Origin: Rhynchospora pubera
Taxonomy: Eukaryota; Streptophyta; Magnoliopsida; Poales; Cyperaceae
Assembly (NCBI GenBank): GCA_028095005.1
Contig: CM051462.1
Span: 84,269,846 to 84,333,845 of the forward strand
Direction of reading: 5' to 3'
DNA length: 64,000 nt
Position 1 is the stretch's first letter; every line of letters begins with the position of its first letter. Made by a program: the position numbers and the translations under genes. The notes beneath the pieces are model-generated. The model ran no database searches. It was not told where the DNA came from and saw only the letters and a program-made list of their open reading frames with translations. Positions 1-12,856 of this stretch are shown here, one piece after another.

Positions 1-724
1 CTTAGAGGGCTTAGCAACTCCTAGCCCGTTTATGCTCCATGGCTAAACCATATGGACTCCTCAATTCACAGCCTTCTTTGAATGCATTCATATTTTTTTT
101 CTTGCAAAATTTTATCACTGGAATACAGCAACTGTGTTTTATAACCCAAAATGTTATTTTAAAGACTCAATATATTTTTTTTAAATAAATGACCAAATAT
201 GTTACAATTAGAATTAAACATGGACTAGATATTTTGGGCCACTAATGAATTACCACAATCAGAATTAACGATACCTATTTGGGCTTTTTTTTTGGCAAGA
301 TAATAGGAGACCACATTCTTCATTTTATGTTAAATGCTCTAATATGGGAACATATGCATCTCTGGTAATGTATGTTCTAGCAGGTTTTGCTCATCATGAC
401 TCCTTTTAAGTCGCAAACTCTACATAACTATCTCGTGATAGCTATCTTGTAAACATTCTTTACATAACTCTTAAGAGATGAGCTAACTTGAATATTCTTA
501 CGTAGCAAATAAAACAAATTTTGTTTACATTTTTCAGAAAAGAGTAATTTTTTACACTGCATAATAATAGTACAAATACATGATTTATTAAAAAAAATTT
601 TGAAATGTATGTTACGAAACCTAATCGAAATTAAAGAAAAATGAAAACCATATTATATTATAAAAAAGCCCAAAATTTTTTGCACTCATTTAAAATGCAC
701 GTTTAAAGCCTTGTCTTGCATGCG
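1..724. other. AT-rich intergenic spacer
   Basis: No open frame with family resemblance and no RNA gene is visible. The stretch is AT-rich with many short A and T runs. Confidence 0.6.
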
Positions 725-850
725 TTGTAGTGGCTCAGTAGTGAGAACATTGGACTAGTTTCAAAAAGATCAAAAGTTCAAGTCCCACATGCATTTTTTT
801 TTTTTTTAAATAATGACACAGACCTCCATCTTTATCCCAAAAAAAATAAT
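725..850 (+). mobile_element. tRNA-derived SINE, copy 1
   Basis: The body has a pol III A box (TGGCTCAGTAG) and, about 45 bp later, a B box (GTTCAAGTC). Both fit the tRNA-type consensus. A T-run, the phrase 'gacctcc', and an A-rich tail follow. The same layout recurs at 3307-3437, so this is a repeat family and not a tRNA gene; no cloverleaf closes. Both ends are estimates because I see no clear target duplication here. Confidence 0.7.
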
Positions 851-1121
851 AATATTAATGCATCAGTTTATAGAGTTTCCAACACAAAAAAAAATTCTTT
901 AAAATTCACTAGTAACATATTTGTCATATATCATCCATACTTTCATAAATATCTTAAATAAAAATTTATTAATACTATTATTTTATATAGATCCCCTTAA
1001 CGGATTAACGGACGAAAAGAAAAAGTTCAATACGTAATCCGACATGAACAGCTAAGATAAAATTGGTAAAAGTGCTCTCTAAAAAGGGACCATTCAGAGC
1101 CTAAGATTCAGAGATGCATAA

Positions 1122-1278
1122 TGGGTGCGTTTGGATAGGTGTGGGAAGAAGGGAAGAAGGGAAGAAGTGGGAAGAAGTATTGGGAAGTGTGTAACTTTGT
1201 GAAGAGTTTGAATTGTTTATAATTTTTTTTCTTCCCATCTTCCTTCTTCCTCTTCTTCTTCTCTCATCCAAACGCACC
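1122..1278. mobile_element. Tourist-like MITE, copy 1
   Basis: The ends are inverted repeats (GGGTGCGTTTGGAT and ATCCAAACGCACC) flanked by TAA on both sides (1119-1121, 1279-1281). The interior has 'ttgggaagtgtgtaac' and 'gtgaagagttt', shared with the copies at 3045, 12857, 14908 and 48450. A 3-bp TAA/TTA duplication is typical of PIF/Harbinger MITEs. No coding capacity. Confidence 0.8.
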
Positions 1279-1281
1279 TAA

Positions 1282-3041
1282 TAGTAGGCAAACGACTAGA
1301 TGCAACTTTTTGGGGATGCCCAATGAACCAACTTCCGTCTTTTCAAATGATAAATCCTACCTACAACATTATAAAAAAGGCTCATATTATAATTAGACAT
1401 ACAGTCCTTGATTGAAGGCCACTCCCAATTGTCCCTAGCCTAATCATTTTTCATTAATGCGATCATATATTTGTGAATTTTTATTCATTTCATTGCCTAG
1501 AGGTCATTGAGTTTTTTTATTACAAAAATTTTAATGTTATTAGAAAGTGGTATAAATAGTGACCTATTTCACAGATTTTAGACATTAATTGCGTCATTGA
1601 GTTAATTTGTTTGGAACTCATCGTACATTTGATATTTAAACAATAATTATTCATTTCGTAAAAAACACTAATTAAGTTTTTTTCTTATAACAAAACTTCT
1701 AAAGCCATTAGTACATTATTATATAAATGGTAAAAATATTATAATTCTTCCCTAAAGAGTAAGACATTAATTGTATCATTTTTTTTCTGAACGAGATCAT
1801 ATACCTAAGTTAGCAATATATTATTTTGAAAAATTTCAGCGTGGTTGCCTGATTCAGACTTACTGTCACGGTGGAACAAAAATGCCATGATAATGTTGAA
1901 ATATTACGAATGCCATTCAGGGTATCAATATTGTTACTTAGTAATAAACTCATAATTAGAGTACAATTTTTTTGAAGTAGATTAGAGTACAATTAAAAAC
2001 AGGTCTACACTACAAACTTCAGACATCACACATGTATATATAATTCGAAAAATGGTGTAGTTTTGGTATATAAAAAATTACCATAACATCAATATATTAA
2101 GAAAACAAATACACAAATTTATTTATTTTGCAAATAATATAGGTATAAGTAAAACAATTACACGTAATTTGCAAATCATCGACAAATAATATGGTTATTT
2201 TTTAAGAATCGTAAATAGTTAGTACAATAACGTTTAATTTCCGTTGATTCCTCCTTGGAGATGCTTCAAGCAATAATATTTATATAGAAAAAAATAGTTT
2301 TATGCCAGCACAATTTTCGTCAATTTGAAAATATAATTTAATTAAAAATATGTCACTCTCAAATCACTAAAATTAATTTACTGTCATTGATTCTCCGGAA
2401 ATACAGGAAACTAGAGATATAACACTCCAAATTTTTTTACAATACCCAAAATATCCTCATGATTCATAAAGTTAAATCATAGTAATTTGTTACTTATATA
2501 GTTATATGGCCATCTTCATATAAAATTTCTCGTATTAACCAAAGTACTCATCCCTTTTGACTTTGTTATACTAATTTTTTTAAGGTTGACTGGCTACCGC
2601 CAGACCTAAATTTAGTTAACTAAAATAAACCTTGCTTTTTTTGGGTCCGGAATCACTTTATTCAATTACCAAATAAATGAAACAAATTAGTTAATGCCGA
2701 CGATTATATGACAAATGTTAGAAAAATTTTGTATATTATATATTTTCCCAAAATAATAATTATATACTACACTGTGGTATTAGTTCAAACAATACGCTTA
2801 CAACTTGTCAAGGCAACATTACTTGCAAAAGTTTGTCAACGTCACTAATATGCATATCCTGCAAAATCTATGTCATGTGTGATTTTTTTATCTTGTTTGC
2901 TATATAAAGTAGCAATTATGCCGCGAAATTCAAAACATCAACGGAATAATTGACTACAGAAATAAAGCTTATTATGCTCTGGCTGACATAGATAAAACTT
3001 AGATCTGATTTTATCACAGTAAAATGTCAACCTTACATGTG
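1282..3041. other. AT-rich intergenic spacer
   Basis: No gene, RNA or delimited repeat could be supported. The few open frames are short and AT-driven, with no recognisable domain. Confidence 0.6.
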
Positions 3042-3044
3042 TAA

Positions 3045-3233
3045 GGCTCCGTTTGGATGGCTTCTTTCCGGAATAAGGAATAAGGAATAACTACTTTTTG
3101 CTAATAAATTTATTTTTAACCATCCAAACTCTTCACAAAAGTAACACACTTCCCAATAAATTTATCCCTTCCCAATAAATTTCTTCCCTTCTTCCTTCTT
3201 CCTACCTTATTCTCAACGCATCCAAACGGAACC
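3045..3233. mobile_element. Tourist-like MITE, copy 2
   Basis: Inverted ends GGCTCCGTTTGGATGG and CATCCAAACGGAACC are flanked by perfect TAA duplications (3042-3044, 3234-3236). It is nearly the same along its length as the element at 14908-15096, including 'ggaataaggaataagg' near one end. Non-coding. Confidence 0.88.
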
Positions 3234-3306
3234 TAAAATCTATGGAAAAAAATGTTTACAGTGAGAGGTTAAAAGATGAAACCAAAAGCAAAGAGATAGA
3301 GAGAGG

Positions 3307-3437
3307 CATGTGGCCTAGTAGTTCAGTGGTAAGAACACTAGGCTGGCCTCTATGAAGTCAAGAGTTCAAGTCTCGCATGCATCTTTAATTTCAAAAAAGT
3401 TGGATGACAAAACCTCCCTCTTTTTTCAAAAAAAAAA
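3307..3437 (+). mobile_element. tRNA-derived SINE, copy 2, intact
   Basis: A box TAGTTCAGTGG and B box GTTCAAGTC are both present, and the element ends in an A tail. It is bounded by a perfect 16-bp direct repeat, AAGAGATAGAGAGAGG (3291-3306 and 3438-3453), the signature of LINE-assisted insertion. The head matches copy 1 at 725-850, and the tail region shares the 'gacaaaacctccctc' phrase with it in diverged form. A Mutator-like MITE has inserted immediately next to it. Confidence 0.88.
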
Positions 3438-3458
3438 AAGAGATAGAGAGAGGTACAG

Positions 3459-3597
3459 CAATCCGACTCTGCTGTTGCGCGACACAGCGTGTAGCGCACT
3501 ACGAGCCGTCTGATCTTGATCGGACGGTTCACTTTTTACGGGCCTATCAATCTAGGTTACATGCACGGGGCTCCCTTGTCCATTGGATCTCATTTTC
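3459..3597. mobile_element. Mutator-like MITE family M, copy 1
   Basis: Flanked by a perfect 9-bp duplication, GAGGTACAG (3450-3458 and 3598-3606). The left end CAATCCGACTCTGC matches the right end of copy 3 in reverse, and the right end reads GAAAATGAGATCC in reverse. The interior carries the family core 'cctatcaatctaggttac' then 'atgcacggggctccctt'. Non-coding. The 9-bp duplication points to a Mutator-type transposase. Confidence 0.88.
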
Positions 3598-3606
3598 GAG
3601 GTACAG

Positions 3607-4330
3607 AACCTTCTTTGTAAAAGCTGCATGGGCTCTGCCATGTTGCTTCGACTTTCCGCGACTTACATGGAAGTGAACCTGCATGCAGCCCCACTTACCG
3701 TGCAAACCGCCAATGGTATTCAGTGTTGCGACAGGAACAGCTGCATACAATTGCAATTGCAAGAGAGATGAGCAGCTGGAATTCACGTGAAAAGCACGGT
3801 GGGATCTCAGCCGTACGATGGGGCTCCGGTGCTGTCGCTTCCAATTCCTGTCCTTGGATGTGGGAAGGACTGGACTGCCCCTTTTTACGCTGAGCTGGTT
3901 GTTATATGGAAATGGTTTCCGACACCAAATGGTGTCCCCAGTGTACGCATGTCCTGCATAATTACATAATTATTGTTGTTTCTTTCCGATTTTATTATAA
4001 AGGCCCAGAGTGAATGGTTGATTTATATTCATATATATAAACGGAAAGGATATCAACAATTTTTGCTTGAATTGTTAGGAGCAATAATTGATATATCTTC
4101 CATCTTAAATCATATTTTCTGGTACCCTCAAACTTCTGATTGTCGCAGAAAAATATGGGTAGCATTGAAAGTTTCATTGTCCAATAGATTCGATAAGCAG
4201 TAAAAAAAAAAAAAAACAATTCAATGTTTAACCAAATTACACATAATTAAATTAAATATGATACCATCATTTTACAAGAATCTAAATTCTAAATATTGTA
4301 AAATAATAGAACAAAACATAAATAACTAAC
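3607..4330. other. Spacer, more GC-rich in its first part
   Basis: 3607-3960 is noticeably less AT-rich than its surroundings but gives no frame I recognise. It may be a promoter remnant or captured fragment. 3961-4330 is ordinary AT-rich DNA. Confidence 0.4.
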
Positions 4331-4332
4331 TC

Positions 4333-5362
4333 GGTAAGCCGAAATTATTTTATATAGAATTTTTGACACAAAAAATTTTAATACACAGAATTATTTATTT
4401 TTTTTAATAAGAAGAAAGTTCGAACGCGTTTTATAAAAGCGTACAGTCTCTCTCCTTCGTACGCGTTTATAAAACGCGCTCGAAGGCTTCGAACGCGTTT
4501 TATAAACGGGTAAGAGGAGAGAGCTTCAGTTACGCCTGAAAAGGCTGGTCAGACTTTCGTACGCGTTTATAAAACACGTTCGGAGCCTTCGAGCGCGTTT
4601 TATAAACGGGTACGAAGGCGTAAATTTTTCGACATTGAGTTATTACCATTTTTTTCAAAATTAATAGAAAAATTAATGTGAAAATTTAAGTTAAATTTAT
4701 TTTTAAGATTAAGATTAAATTTACAATTTTTAAAATATCACATTTAATTTCATATTAATCTTATTTAAAAATGACATTAGAATATTAATTTTGACATTAA
4801 TATCATTTTGTTTGAATAACTATCAAGAAAGTCACTTGATTTACTGCATTTCTCTTTTTAATGATTAATTTATGATTTTAAAAACTTTTTTAGTAGTTTA
4901 GAGCGGTTTTTAGGTTTGCAAACTTTCAAAGTGGATTTTGGAGGTCTAGAGAGCGTTTTTTAGCTCCGAAAATGGTCGTTACGAGGTTCCACCCCAGTAA
5001 CATGTGTAGATCTCGTCGCCAGCTTTCCGGATTGTGCTTGATCGCCCCAAACGGACCTTCCTATCAAAAGTTATACCTGTTTAAAGTTTTAAAACGCGCT
5101 CGAAGGCTCCGAACGCGTTTTATAAACGCGTACGAAGGTCTGACCAGCCTTTTGAGGCGTAACTGAAGCTCTCTCCTCTTACCCGTTTATAAAACGCGTT
5201 CGAAGCCTTCGAGCGCGTTTTATAAACGCGTACGAAGGAGAGAGACTGTACGCTTTTATAAAACGCGTTCGAACTTTCTTCTTATTAAAAAAAATAATAA
5301 TAATTCTTTCTATTAAAATTTTTTGCGTCTGAATTCCTGTATAAAATAATTTCGGCTTGGTA
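4333..5362. mobile_element. Non-autonomous element with TIRs of about 300 bp
   Basis: The left arm (about 4333-4625) and right arm (about 5085-5362) are inverted copies. Both outer parts read 'aagccgaaattatttta' inward. Each arm holds about five alternating-orientation units built on 'acgcgttttataaacg', joined by 'cgaaggcttcgaacgc'-type linkers, so the arms are also internally palindromic. The middle (4626-5084) is AT-rich except 4895-5080, which is GC-richer and unique in this window. No transposase frame is present. The exact ends and target duplication are unclear. The long structured TIRs suggest a Mutator-like or CACTA-like element, but neither is proved. Confidence 0.75.
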
Positions 5363-5905
5363 AGTAAGGGTGTTAAGATGATTAGGTCTATTTGGTTTAA
5401 TTGCACCAAATTTATTTTTGATATAATGATTTTGTTCTTCCATTTATCCTATTAGCTTCTAATTTATAATTATAAACGTATGGTTTTAGATTTAAGGTCT
5501 GACGACGAGAATTGAGAACGAACCAAACACACTTAACTATTGAAAATGTTAAATATATCAGTTCGTGTCTCTATTTTTGAAATTCAAATGATTGATTTGG
5601 ACAATTTAATTTGCGTACATATTGAATTCTTGTTGAAAATCGAATTAAATATTTCTTTTAGAAATTTTTTATAATGTATTTAAGTCAATAAATTTTTATA
5701 TATATTTGAAACAAAGTAAATAGTCTTACTATTATAACATTTTAATTTTTTTTTAAAAATTTACTATTTAGATGACACTGAGATATTTTGGATGGACCAT
5801 TTCTATTTCAAAGGAAAAAAAAATTAATAGTACCAACCCATTTTTACTCTGCAGGACACCTTAGCAAAGATCATATTATAATTTATATTATAAAGAGATA
5901 GATTA
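5363..5905. other. AT-rich spacer
   Basis: Nothing supportable is visible between the two elements. Confidence 0.5.
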
Positions 5906-5910
5906 TTATA

Positions 5911-6290
5911 CATCATGATGCATAGGCCTTCTGTGCATTATGATGCATAATGCTACTTTCTTTTACTGTATTTTTGCAAAATGTAAATCTAATTTAACTA
6001 ATTTAACCTACATATTAAAATCTTTATTAAAGAAAATTTTATAATTTTTTTTAAACTATTTTACTATTTTTAAAAAAAAAATTAGTTGACCATTTTTGGA
6101 AACAAATTATACCAAGAATTTCAAACAAAGCCTGTTTTAAGAAAATTATAAAAAAACATAAAAAATATATAAATTTGGTTTGATACAAAATTTCAATATA
6201 TAAATTGGATTGAATAGATTAGATTTACAATTTGTAAATATATTAATGAAAAAGCATCATGATGCATAGAAGGCCCTATGCATCATGATG
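5911..6290. mobile_element. Shared-core hairpin element A (tip CATCATGATGCATAGG)
   Basis: The outer tips are inverted copies of CATCATGATGCATAGG, each followed by a second palindrome (GCATTATGATGCATAATGC at left). The interior folds on itself: 'acatattaaaatc...aaaattttat' at left answers 'aaatttggtttgatac...tcaatata' at right. The same interior, with different tips, occurs at 28464, 29938, 44955, 50101 and 56814. No coding capacity; target duplication not clear. Confidence 0.7.
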
Positions 6291-6298
6291 CGCAATAA

Positions 6299-9050
6299 AC
6301 TTACTTCATTATAAATTATAAAAAGTGATCGAATTAATTCAGTTTATCTAGTTCATTTTATAATTTGTTTGATAGAATAATTTGGTTACATCTATCATAA
6401 AAAATGTTGAATGGTATAATATTTTTGTGATTGTATTCTATGAGCCAGTAACACATCTAGCATTTTTTTTTATTTGAAGGTCATAACTTGAAATCTAATT
6501 TTATAAGCATTAATTCATCAGCAAAATAATTTTATATTGGATCCTTCTTCATGCATAAATGTTCATAATGCACCATCTAACATACATGTGATTATGTGAA
6601 ATGTTATCAATACATACAAAATATCATTACGATGACAAATAATATAGGGGGGGGCACAAGTTGGGGTCTAATAACAGTGACCATTGCCACTTCAAAATTG
6701 TCAGGATAAAGGAAAGAAATAGATTGCTTTAAGCACATGAGCGCTTGCTTTGAAGTTGCGCAATGTATCCAAGAAATATCAACAAATCTACCCCTCTTCG
6801 TCTGACATGTGGACCCGACCTCCTTAAATACTCTGGAGCCCAAACCCAAAAAGGTGCCTGGTTTGGTGCAAAATATGGATTCAACAGTACCTCAATGCCA
6901 TGTGTTGGCGTGGCGAAATTGCTGTCCAAGCAATAGTGCGTAAGATTAAATTAATTCACTCTCTGTGTTTTGTCGTTTCTATTTCAAGAAATAAGATCGC
7001 TTGACAATCAATTTTTTAAATATTTTTTTATTACCAACACAAAGTAAAAATTGAATTTGATATTGTAAATATCATTAAGGTGCATATATTATGTACATAA
7101 AAATAATAAACATTGACATATTTTTCACCGTTCATAAAAAAATAACTTGTTTTTTTTAATGGACTAAATTTAATAAACCTTTGATCGAATATCAAATGAT
7201 ATTTAAATTGCATAAAATTTGATATATGACTAATTTATAAGCCAACGATATGTCTAAATTTGTTTTGCTGTTCTTAGAAATATTGTCATGATATTCAGGT
7301 CGAGTATTGTAAATTAACTACCACCCTTGTGTGACCTACAACTAGGCATTTAAAAACTCAATTAAAATAGAGAAACTTAGGCGTCTAAATATTTCTACTT
7401 TTCGTTTGTTAACTATTTTGAATAAACAAATATTGTCAATATTATCAAGTTATATATTATTAATAAATTTCGCCCTTTACAAAATAATTATATAATCAAG
7501 TCATGTATTATTAAGTCGGTGCACAGCTGCTATATTAATTCACAACTCACATTCGTTGTGGTCGTTATGACAGTACAAGTACATTATTGTTCCTTCCAAG
7601 ATGCAACTGAATTCTGACGGTTAGGATTTAATAAATGCTCCTCTTTATTAGAATTCAACAATGCTGGTTGACTTATATTAGATTTAGGTCCGAGAATTCG
7701 GACTGAGCAATAATGCTATGTAATTAGACAGCTAATTTGAAGTAAATACATGGCAACTTGACTAAAGACTTGTGTTGTTCCAGTGAGCCCAAAAACGGAA
7801 TGATGGCCGGAACGGATTCACAAAATTTCAAGGGAGAAGAAAAAGGATGAGTGAGAGTTGCAATGTGAGAAAAAAAAAAAGTAGAAGCCTAGGAATATTA
7901 TTGCTATTTTATCTTATACATAGAAAAAGAATAAAGAGAGAAAACCGCACGCTTAGAGGTTTCAAAAGCCCTCTATCCAGTTTTAAACAATTGCATCAAT
8001 CAAGTACTTCAACTCTCTTGCATCATTGTGCTTTTCCTTTTCAATATCAAAATATTTGGGAATACAAAATCGATTTTCGTCGCTGTTTGGTATCATTAGG
8101 AGCCACTAAACCGTAGGATTTTAGTAGTGATTGGTGTCAGGATTACTGGATGTATGTAACTGGAGATCGATATTTTGTTTGTGCCGAATAAACATTTTCT
8201 AAGTTAATTTAATTATTATGTTGAGTAATTTTATTTTTCAATCAAATTCATATATAAAATTTACTTCTAATAGAAATGTCCTAGCAAAGGAAATAAATTC
8301 ATTGTCTAAAATTTTGCTCTAATTTGGTACTGTTGTTTTATTATTATTATTATTATTATTTTATTTTTTTTTGTACTGCATCTTTTTGTAATTGCTCTTC
8401 TCCTACTCATGCCTCTTTGTGATTTTTAGTTTTGATTATCTACTCGCTCGTCTGTCGTTCAAAATCAGACTATCTGCGTCATTATTAGGAAAAAAAATCA
8501 AAATTCTTTTAAGAATATCCTTGAAATTTTTTTCCCTTCAACTCTTCCTCATCAAAGCGAAATGAAAAAGATGCTAAAGTTTGCATTCAAAAGCAAAAAA
8601 AAAAAAACTTTATTTTTGTTGAAGTGCTGAGGAAATTAATTAATTAATAATAATAGAGACAATATAGTATCTAAGATAAATACCAATAATTTGCGCATGA
8701 ATTATATAGAAGAAAGAAAAAGGTTGTCCTTTGCCCTAAGCTAGTCTATTGATCTATATTCCTTCTTTTTGGAAAGAAAGGACCAGTGTTCCCTTTATTT
8801 TTATGCATTCGTAACTCCCTTTGCATAAGTTGAGGTAACCACCACATTGCATGATCAATCCATCAAAGATTACAATGCCTCGAAATTGTTGACACAAAAT
8901 ATAAACTATTTACTCGCAACACAGTTCCATCACATGCCAAGATCCAAATTAACAAATGAAATAGCATTGTCCATTTGTCGTACGGACAATTGATTGTTTG
9001 TTTTGGGAACTGAATGGAATGTATTAATCCGATAATAAATATGGCCACAT
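6299..9050. other. AT-rich intergenic spacer
   Basis: No gene or RNA is supported. It contains a (TTA)n tract near 8337-8362 and scattered A/T runs. Short open frames here show no domain and are not backed by splice signals. Confidence 0.55.
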
Positions 9051-9058
9051 TTCATTTA

Positions 9059-9492
9059 GAGGAAGGTTCCGTGCCACAAGTTTAAAGTGCCATGAATATT
9101 ATAATTTTATTTTTCGTTAATATTTTAAATTTTAAATGTAAAATATCCAATCTAAACTGTTCATCTTCTTCGTTTTAACGAGTGATGCATTTTCATTTAA
9201 GTTTTAAAAATTTTGAAGTTTATTTGACACCCGATCAAGCGGTTAAAAAATAAATGAATTTGGTTAACTATAACAGATTAATTATAATAAGTTCATGGTT
9301 TGACATCTTGATCAAGTATCAATCAACTTAAAATTTTATAAAATCTATATGGAAATGCATCGCTCATTTAAACAAAGAAGAATATTAACGATTTAAATTC
9401 AAAATTTATATTTAAAAATTTAAAATATTAACGAAGTAGTAAAGTTGTCGTATATAGTGGCACCCTAAACTTTGGACACCGGAACTTTACTC
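9059..9492. mobile_element. Full-length hairpin MITE family G, copy 1
   Basis: The ends are GAGGAAGGTTCCG and CGGAACTTTACTC. The whole interior is palindromic: 'gatgcattttcatttaag' at left mirrors 'atggaaatgcatcgctc' at right. It is flanked by an 8-bp near-duplication, TTCATTTA (9051-9058) and TTGATTTA (9493-9500). It is homologous end to end with 39063-39490. Non-coding. Confidence 0.82.
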
Positions 9493-9500
9493 TTGATTTA

Positions 9501-10785
9501 AATACCCAATTTTTTTAAATTGGCACATTTATTAATTTATTTTTTATATCACTATTAACGAATAATTACTTAGCTTACTAAAATAATATATCGACCTTGT
9601 CATGCAGGCCATTGATGGTATCGCTCTTATGTATGCGTTAAGTTTTAGATAGCAAAATGAGTTCATCATACGAAGGCTACACGATTGATTGCCACAATTG
9701 TTTCCAAATTTCAAAAAGTCACCAAAAAACATGTTTTGGTGGGAGCAATGAAACTAACAGAAGCATAGTCTAACAGAGCAGATATTCATAATAATGCTAG
9801 ATGCTTAAAGTGAATCTCCCTAAATAAGCAGACAAATTTGATGGATTAGGTGCAAAAGACAAAAATTTGTTTATGTATCATATGTAAGTATATACTACAT
9901 GTGCCATTAGTACATTATGACTCTTTTCTTAATTTAGAAAGGCCAACTCACTACTATGCTTTTTAAACTCTACAATTTTAATATTTAAAATAAAATCATT
10001 CTTCAAATTTTGGTGAAAACGACAGAAATTTTATTATTAGTTTTAAAATTATAAATTAATTTGGTTTTCGGTTAGTTGTTCATATCATTTAAATAATTTT
10101 GACTGTCGGATAGACTACTATTAATTTGGCAATCCGTCGAAGCTGCAAATAAATTTGATCAATTGACAGCCACTATGAAGCTTATCTAAAATTAAATCTT
10201 ACATATAATACATACTAAGGCAACGCTATCTAGGGGATAAATTTTACATTCTCTAATTAGATATTGTATGAATGGTGTTGGAAAAAGGGTACAATTATAT
10301 GTTTAATTTAAAATTCTCATTAACATGTACAATTGTACAAATAATTAAATATATATAATAAATTCAAAATATATGTACTTATTCTAGAATAAATATGTGT
10401 TCGTAACAAATTTGTACAAAAAGGAAGTTGAAATGCTAACAATCTATTTCAAAGTGCAAACAAAAATATTTATTAGAAATAGATCGACTAACCAACCTAG
10501 TTTTGGCTCCTACAAGAGTGTAACAGTTCAAATTCTTGGACACAAACTAGGTAGGTAAAGGGTCATGTAAAATCATTTTCTTCATGATGTGGAAGTACAT
10601 GAATCCTCTTATATACATGTTACAATGTTATAAGCTTAATGTGTCCTATCGCTATTGTTTGGTTGTAATTACAATCTCTATCAAAAAGATATTAAATTTG
10701 AAATTAAGATGTGATATGAACTCTTAGATAGTTAGATATCAAACTGCAATCTCTAATTTTCGTCTCTAATTCTGTTAGAGAAGAG
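9501..10785. other. AT-rich intergenic spacer
   Basis: No coding or RNA feature is supported. Confidence 0.55.
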
Positions 10786-10789
10786 AAAA

Positions 10790-11698
10790 GCATTATCTCT
10801 AACATCATAGCTAACATAGATATTCAGTCTACTGAGGATTCAGCAATTTGGAAATTTGAGAAAAAAGGAAGCTATACAGTTAGATCCTTTTACAATTTCT
10901 TAAATAACGGAGGGGTTAGTCAAACTTGAAGCAGATATGGTGTGGGAAATTAAAGCTCCCCTTAAAGTTAAACTTCTGTTATGGTTGATCATCCATGACA
11001 AAATTCTAACTTAGGATAACCTTCAGAGAAGAGGGTGGCAGGGCCCCAGCAAGTGTGCTTTTTGCACTAATGAAGAGAATACTAATCACCTCTTTGTTCA
11101 CTGTATAGGGGCTAACACCTTTTGGACAGGTTTCAACTTGTTCAATCGCAGAAACATACATCTCAATTGCTCTTCCATTAGTTCCATTTGGCAAGATATA
11201 GCTTCTTTAGATAGGCATAATAGAATCTATAGCAAAACTCTCCTTGCAGCTTTTGCTTGGACTAAGTGGAAAGAAAGAAACGAGATTGTTTTTGAGGATA
11301 AAACTACTAACACTGCTTTTAATTCTATTTTTATTGCTCTTAACTTGTTTTGCTGTTGGACAGGCACTACTTCAGAACTAACCACTGATTTCAGATCACT
11401 AGCCAACCTTCAAGCTGCAGCAGACCGCAGTGCTAGAAATCAAGTTGATGGTCATACCACTGAGGATTCTTCTGCTAATGCTTAATCTGCTAGTGGCTTT
11501 GTTGGACTTTTTAGGTTATCGATTTTGTTTAGTTGTAGGCTGGGGCTGGTAGTATTTTCTTTCAGTTTTCCTGTAGGGATGGTTTCCATGCTTTGGCTCC
11601 CTGTAATCTCTTACTGTTACTCTTTGTTTTTCTTGTGTACTTTGTGGCTTAAGTAAAAGCTGGTAACCCTCTTTTGGGTTGCTCTTGTTTCAAAAAAA
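10790..11698 (+). mobile_element. 5'-truncated LINE (non-LTR retrotransposon) 3' end
   Basis: Conceptual translation shows the C-terminal region of plant L1-type ORF2. First comes 'WKFEKKGSYTVRSFY', then after an in-frame TGA near 10927 'KAPLKVKLLLWLI'. A zinc-finger-like stretch C-x2-C (CAFC) then NHLFVHC follows, the zf-RVT motif. Next is 'FAWTKWKERNEIVFE', and a stop at 11483-11485. About 200 bp of 3' untranslated DNA ends in an A run near 11690. The reverse transcriptase and endonuclease parts are absent and stops interrupt the frame, so it is dead. The left limit is approximate. Confidence 0.82.
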
Positions 11699-12853
11699 TT
11701 TCCGTCATTCTTTATCTTTGGTGGCATACTTGTAATGTACTCTTTTTATTATTATAATTTCATTGCACAACAACGGTCATTATATGGGGGGGGGGGACAA
11801 TTGATATTCCCGCTTCTAATTAATCTTTGTAATTAATAAGATTTCCTTTTGAATTTGCAGAAGAGTGAAAGAATTTCATAATTTGAAACAAAGGTTGAAT
11901 TAATGAAAAATAATAGATGTTATTACAAATGCTAGTAAACAATACGGATAAGAGTGAGCCCAGCCAACAGAGAAAGAAAGGAGAAACAGAGCAAGACAAT
12001 ATATGAAATAGATTTATTTTTGTAAAATTAAAATGAGAATAAAGTTTCCGATCTTTAAATAGTTTTTAAATCATGATGTATTCAAATTTAAAATGGATGA
12101 CTTTAATTTCTTTTGTATGAGAAAGTAACCTAATTGCAAATCCAACCTAAACTTTTTTTTTTTCGAAAACTAAATCCAACCTAAACTGAAGAGATAATCC
12201 AGTTTATTTGAGGATAGCTAATTGAAAAAATTCGACTAAATGCAGCCTCAAACTCGACTCATTCGACACGGCAAGCTAGCAAATCAACTCCTGTACCAAC
12301 TTATGAGTTTTTTTTTTTAAATAAATTGGGGTCTAATTCACCTAACTTATTTTTAAAATTAATATTCATGAAAGATCCTCAATCGGATTTCGAACCTGCG
12401 ACCTCTCATTCAAGGTGTATTGTTCTTTGATACTAAACCAAGACCTAGTTCTCCCAACTCATAACTTATAATACAACTTAATTAAAAATAAATTTTATTT
12501 ATTTCCTGATTGGAAATTAAAAAATAGAGTTGGGATCGGATTTGGATCAGATTCATTTTATGGAAATCCAACGATCAGATCGAATGAGAACGTGGAGAAA
12601 ATCGGACATGGCGGGAGTTCTAGACGTTGAAATTTCGTCGTCAAATTTTCTCAAAAAAAAAAAAGAAAATTGTAGGATAAAGTCTTCATGCTCGTGTGTT
12701 CGTTGGATCAGAACGAGAGAGAGCCACAAATGAATGCCGTGCAAATCAATTCCACTCCAATCAGCAGAGAAGATTTGAAAAATCGAATCTGCTCCGATCG
12801 ACTATGTTGAAATCAAATCCTAGGTCTCTTCTTCCTTTCCGATCAGGGTCTTA
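11699..12853. other. Spacer with a decayed SINE-like piece
   Basis: Mostly AT-rich. On the minus strand about 12360-12450, 'ttggtttagtatcaaag' followed by 'gcaggttcgaaatccg' resembles degenerate A and B boxes of a SINE. A run of G sits near 11787-11796. No gene is supported. Confidence 0.4.
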
Positions 12854-12856
12854 TTA

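Noticed and set aside
725..800. tRNA gene at the A/B-box pair (also at 3307)
   Set aside because: The boxes are present but no acceptor stem or full cloverleaf closes, and both copies share a SINE tail; the second has a 16-bp insertion duplication.
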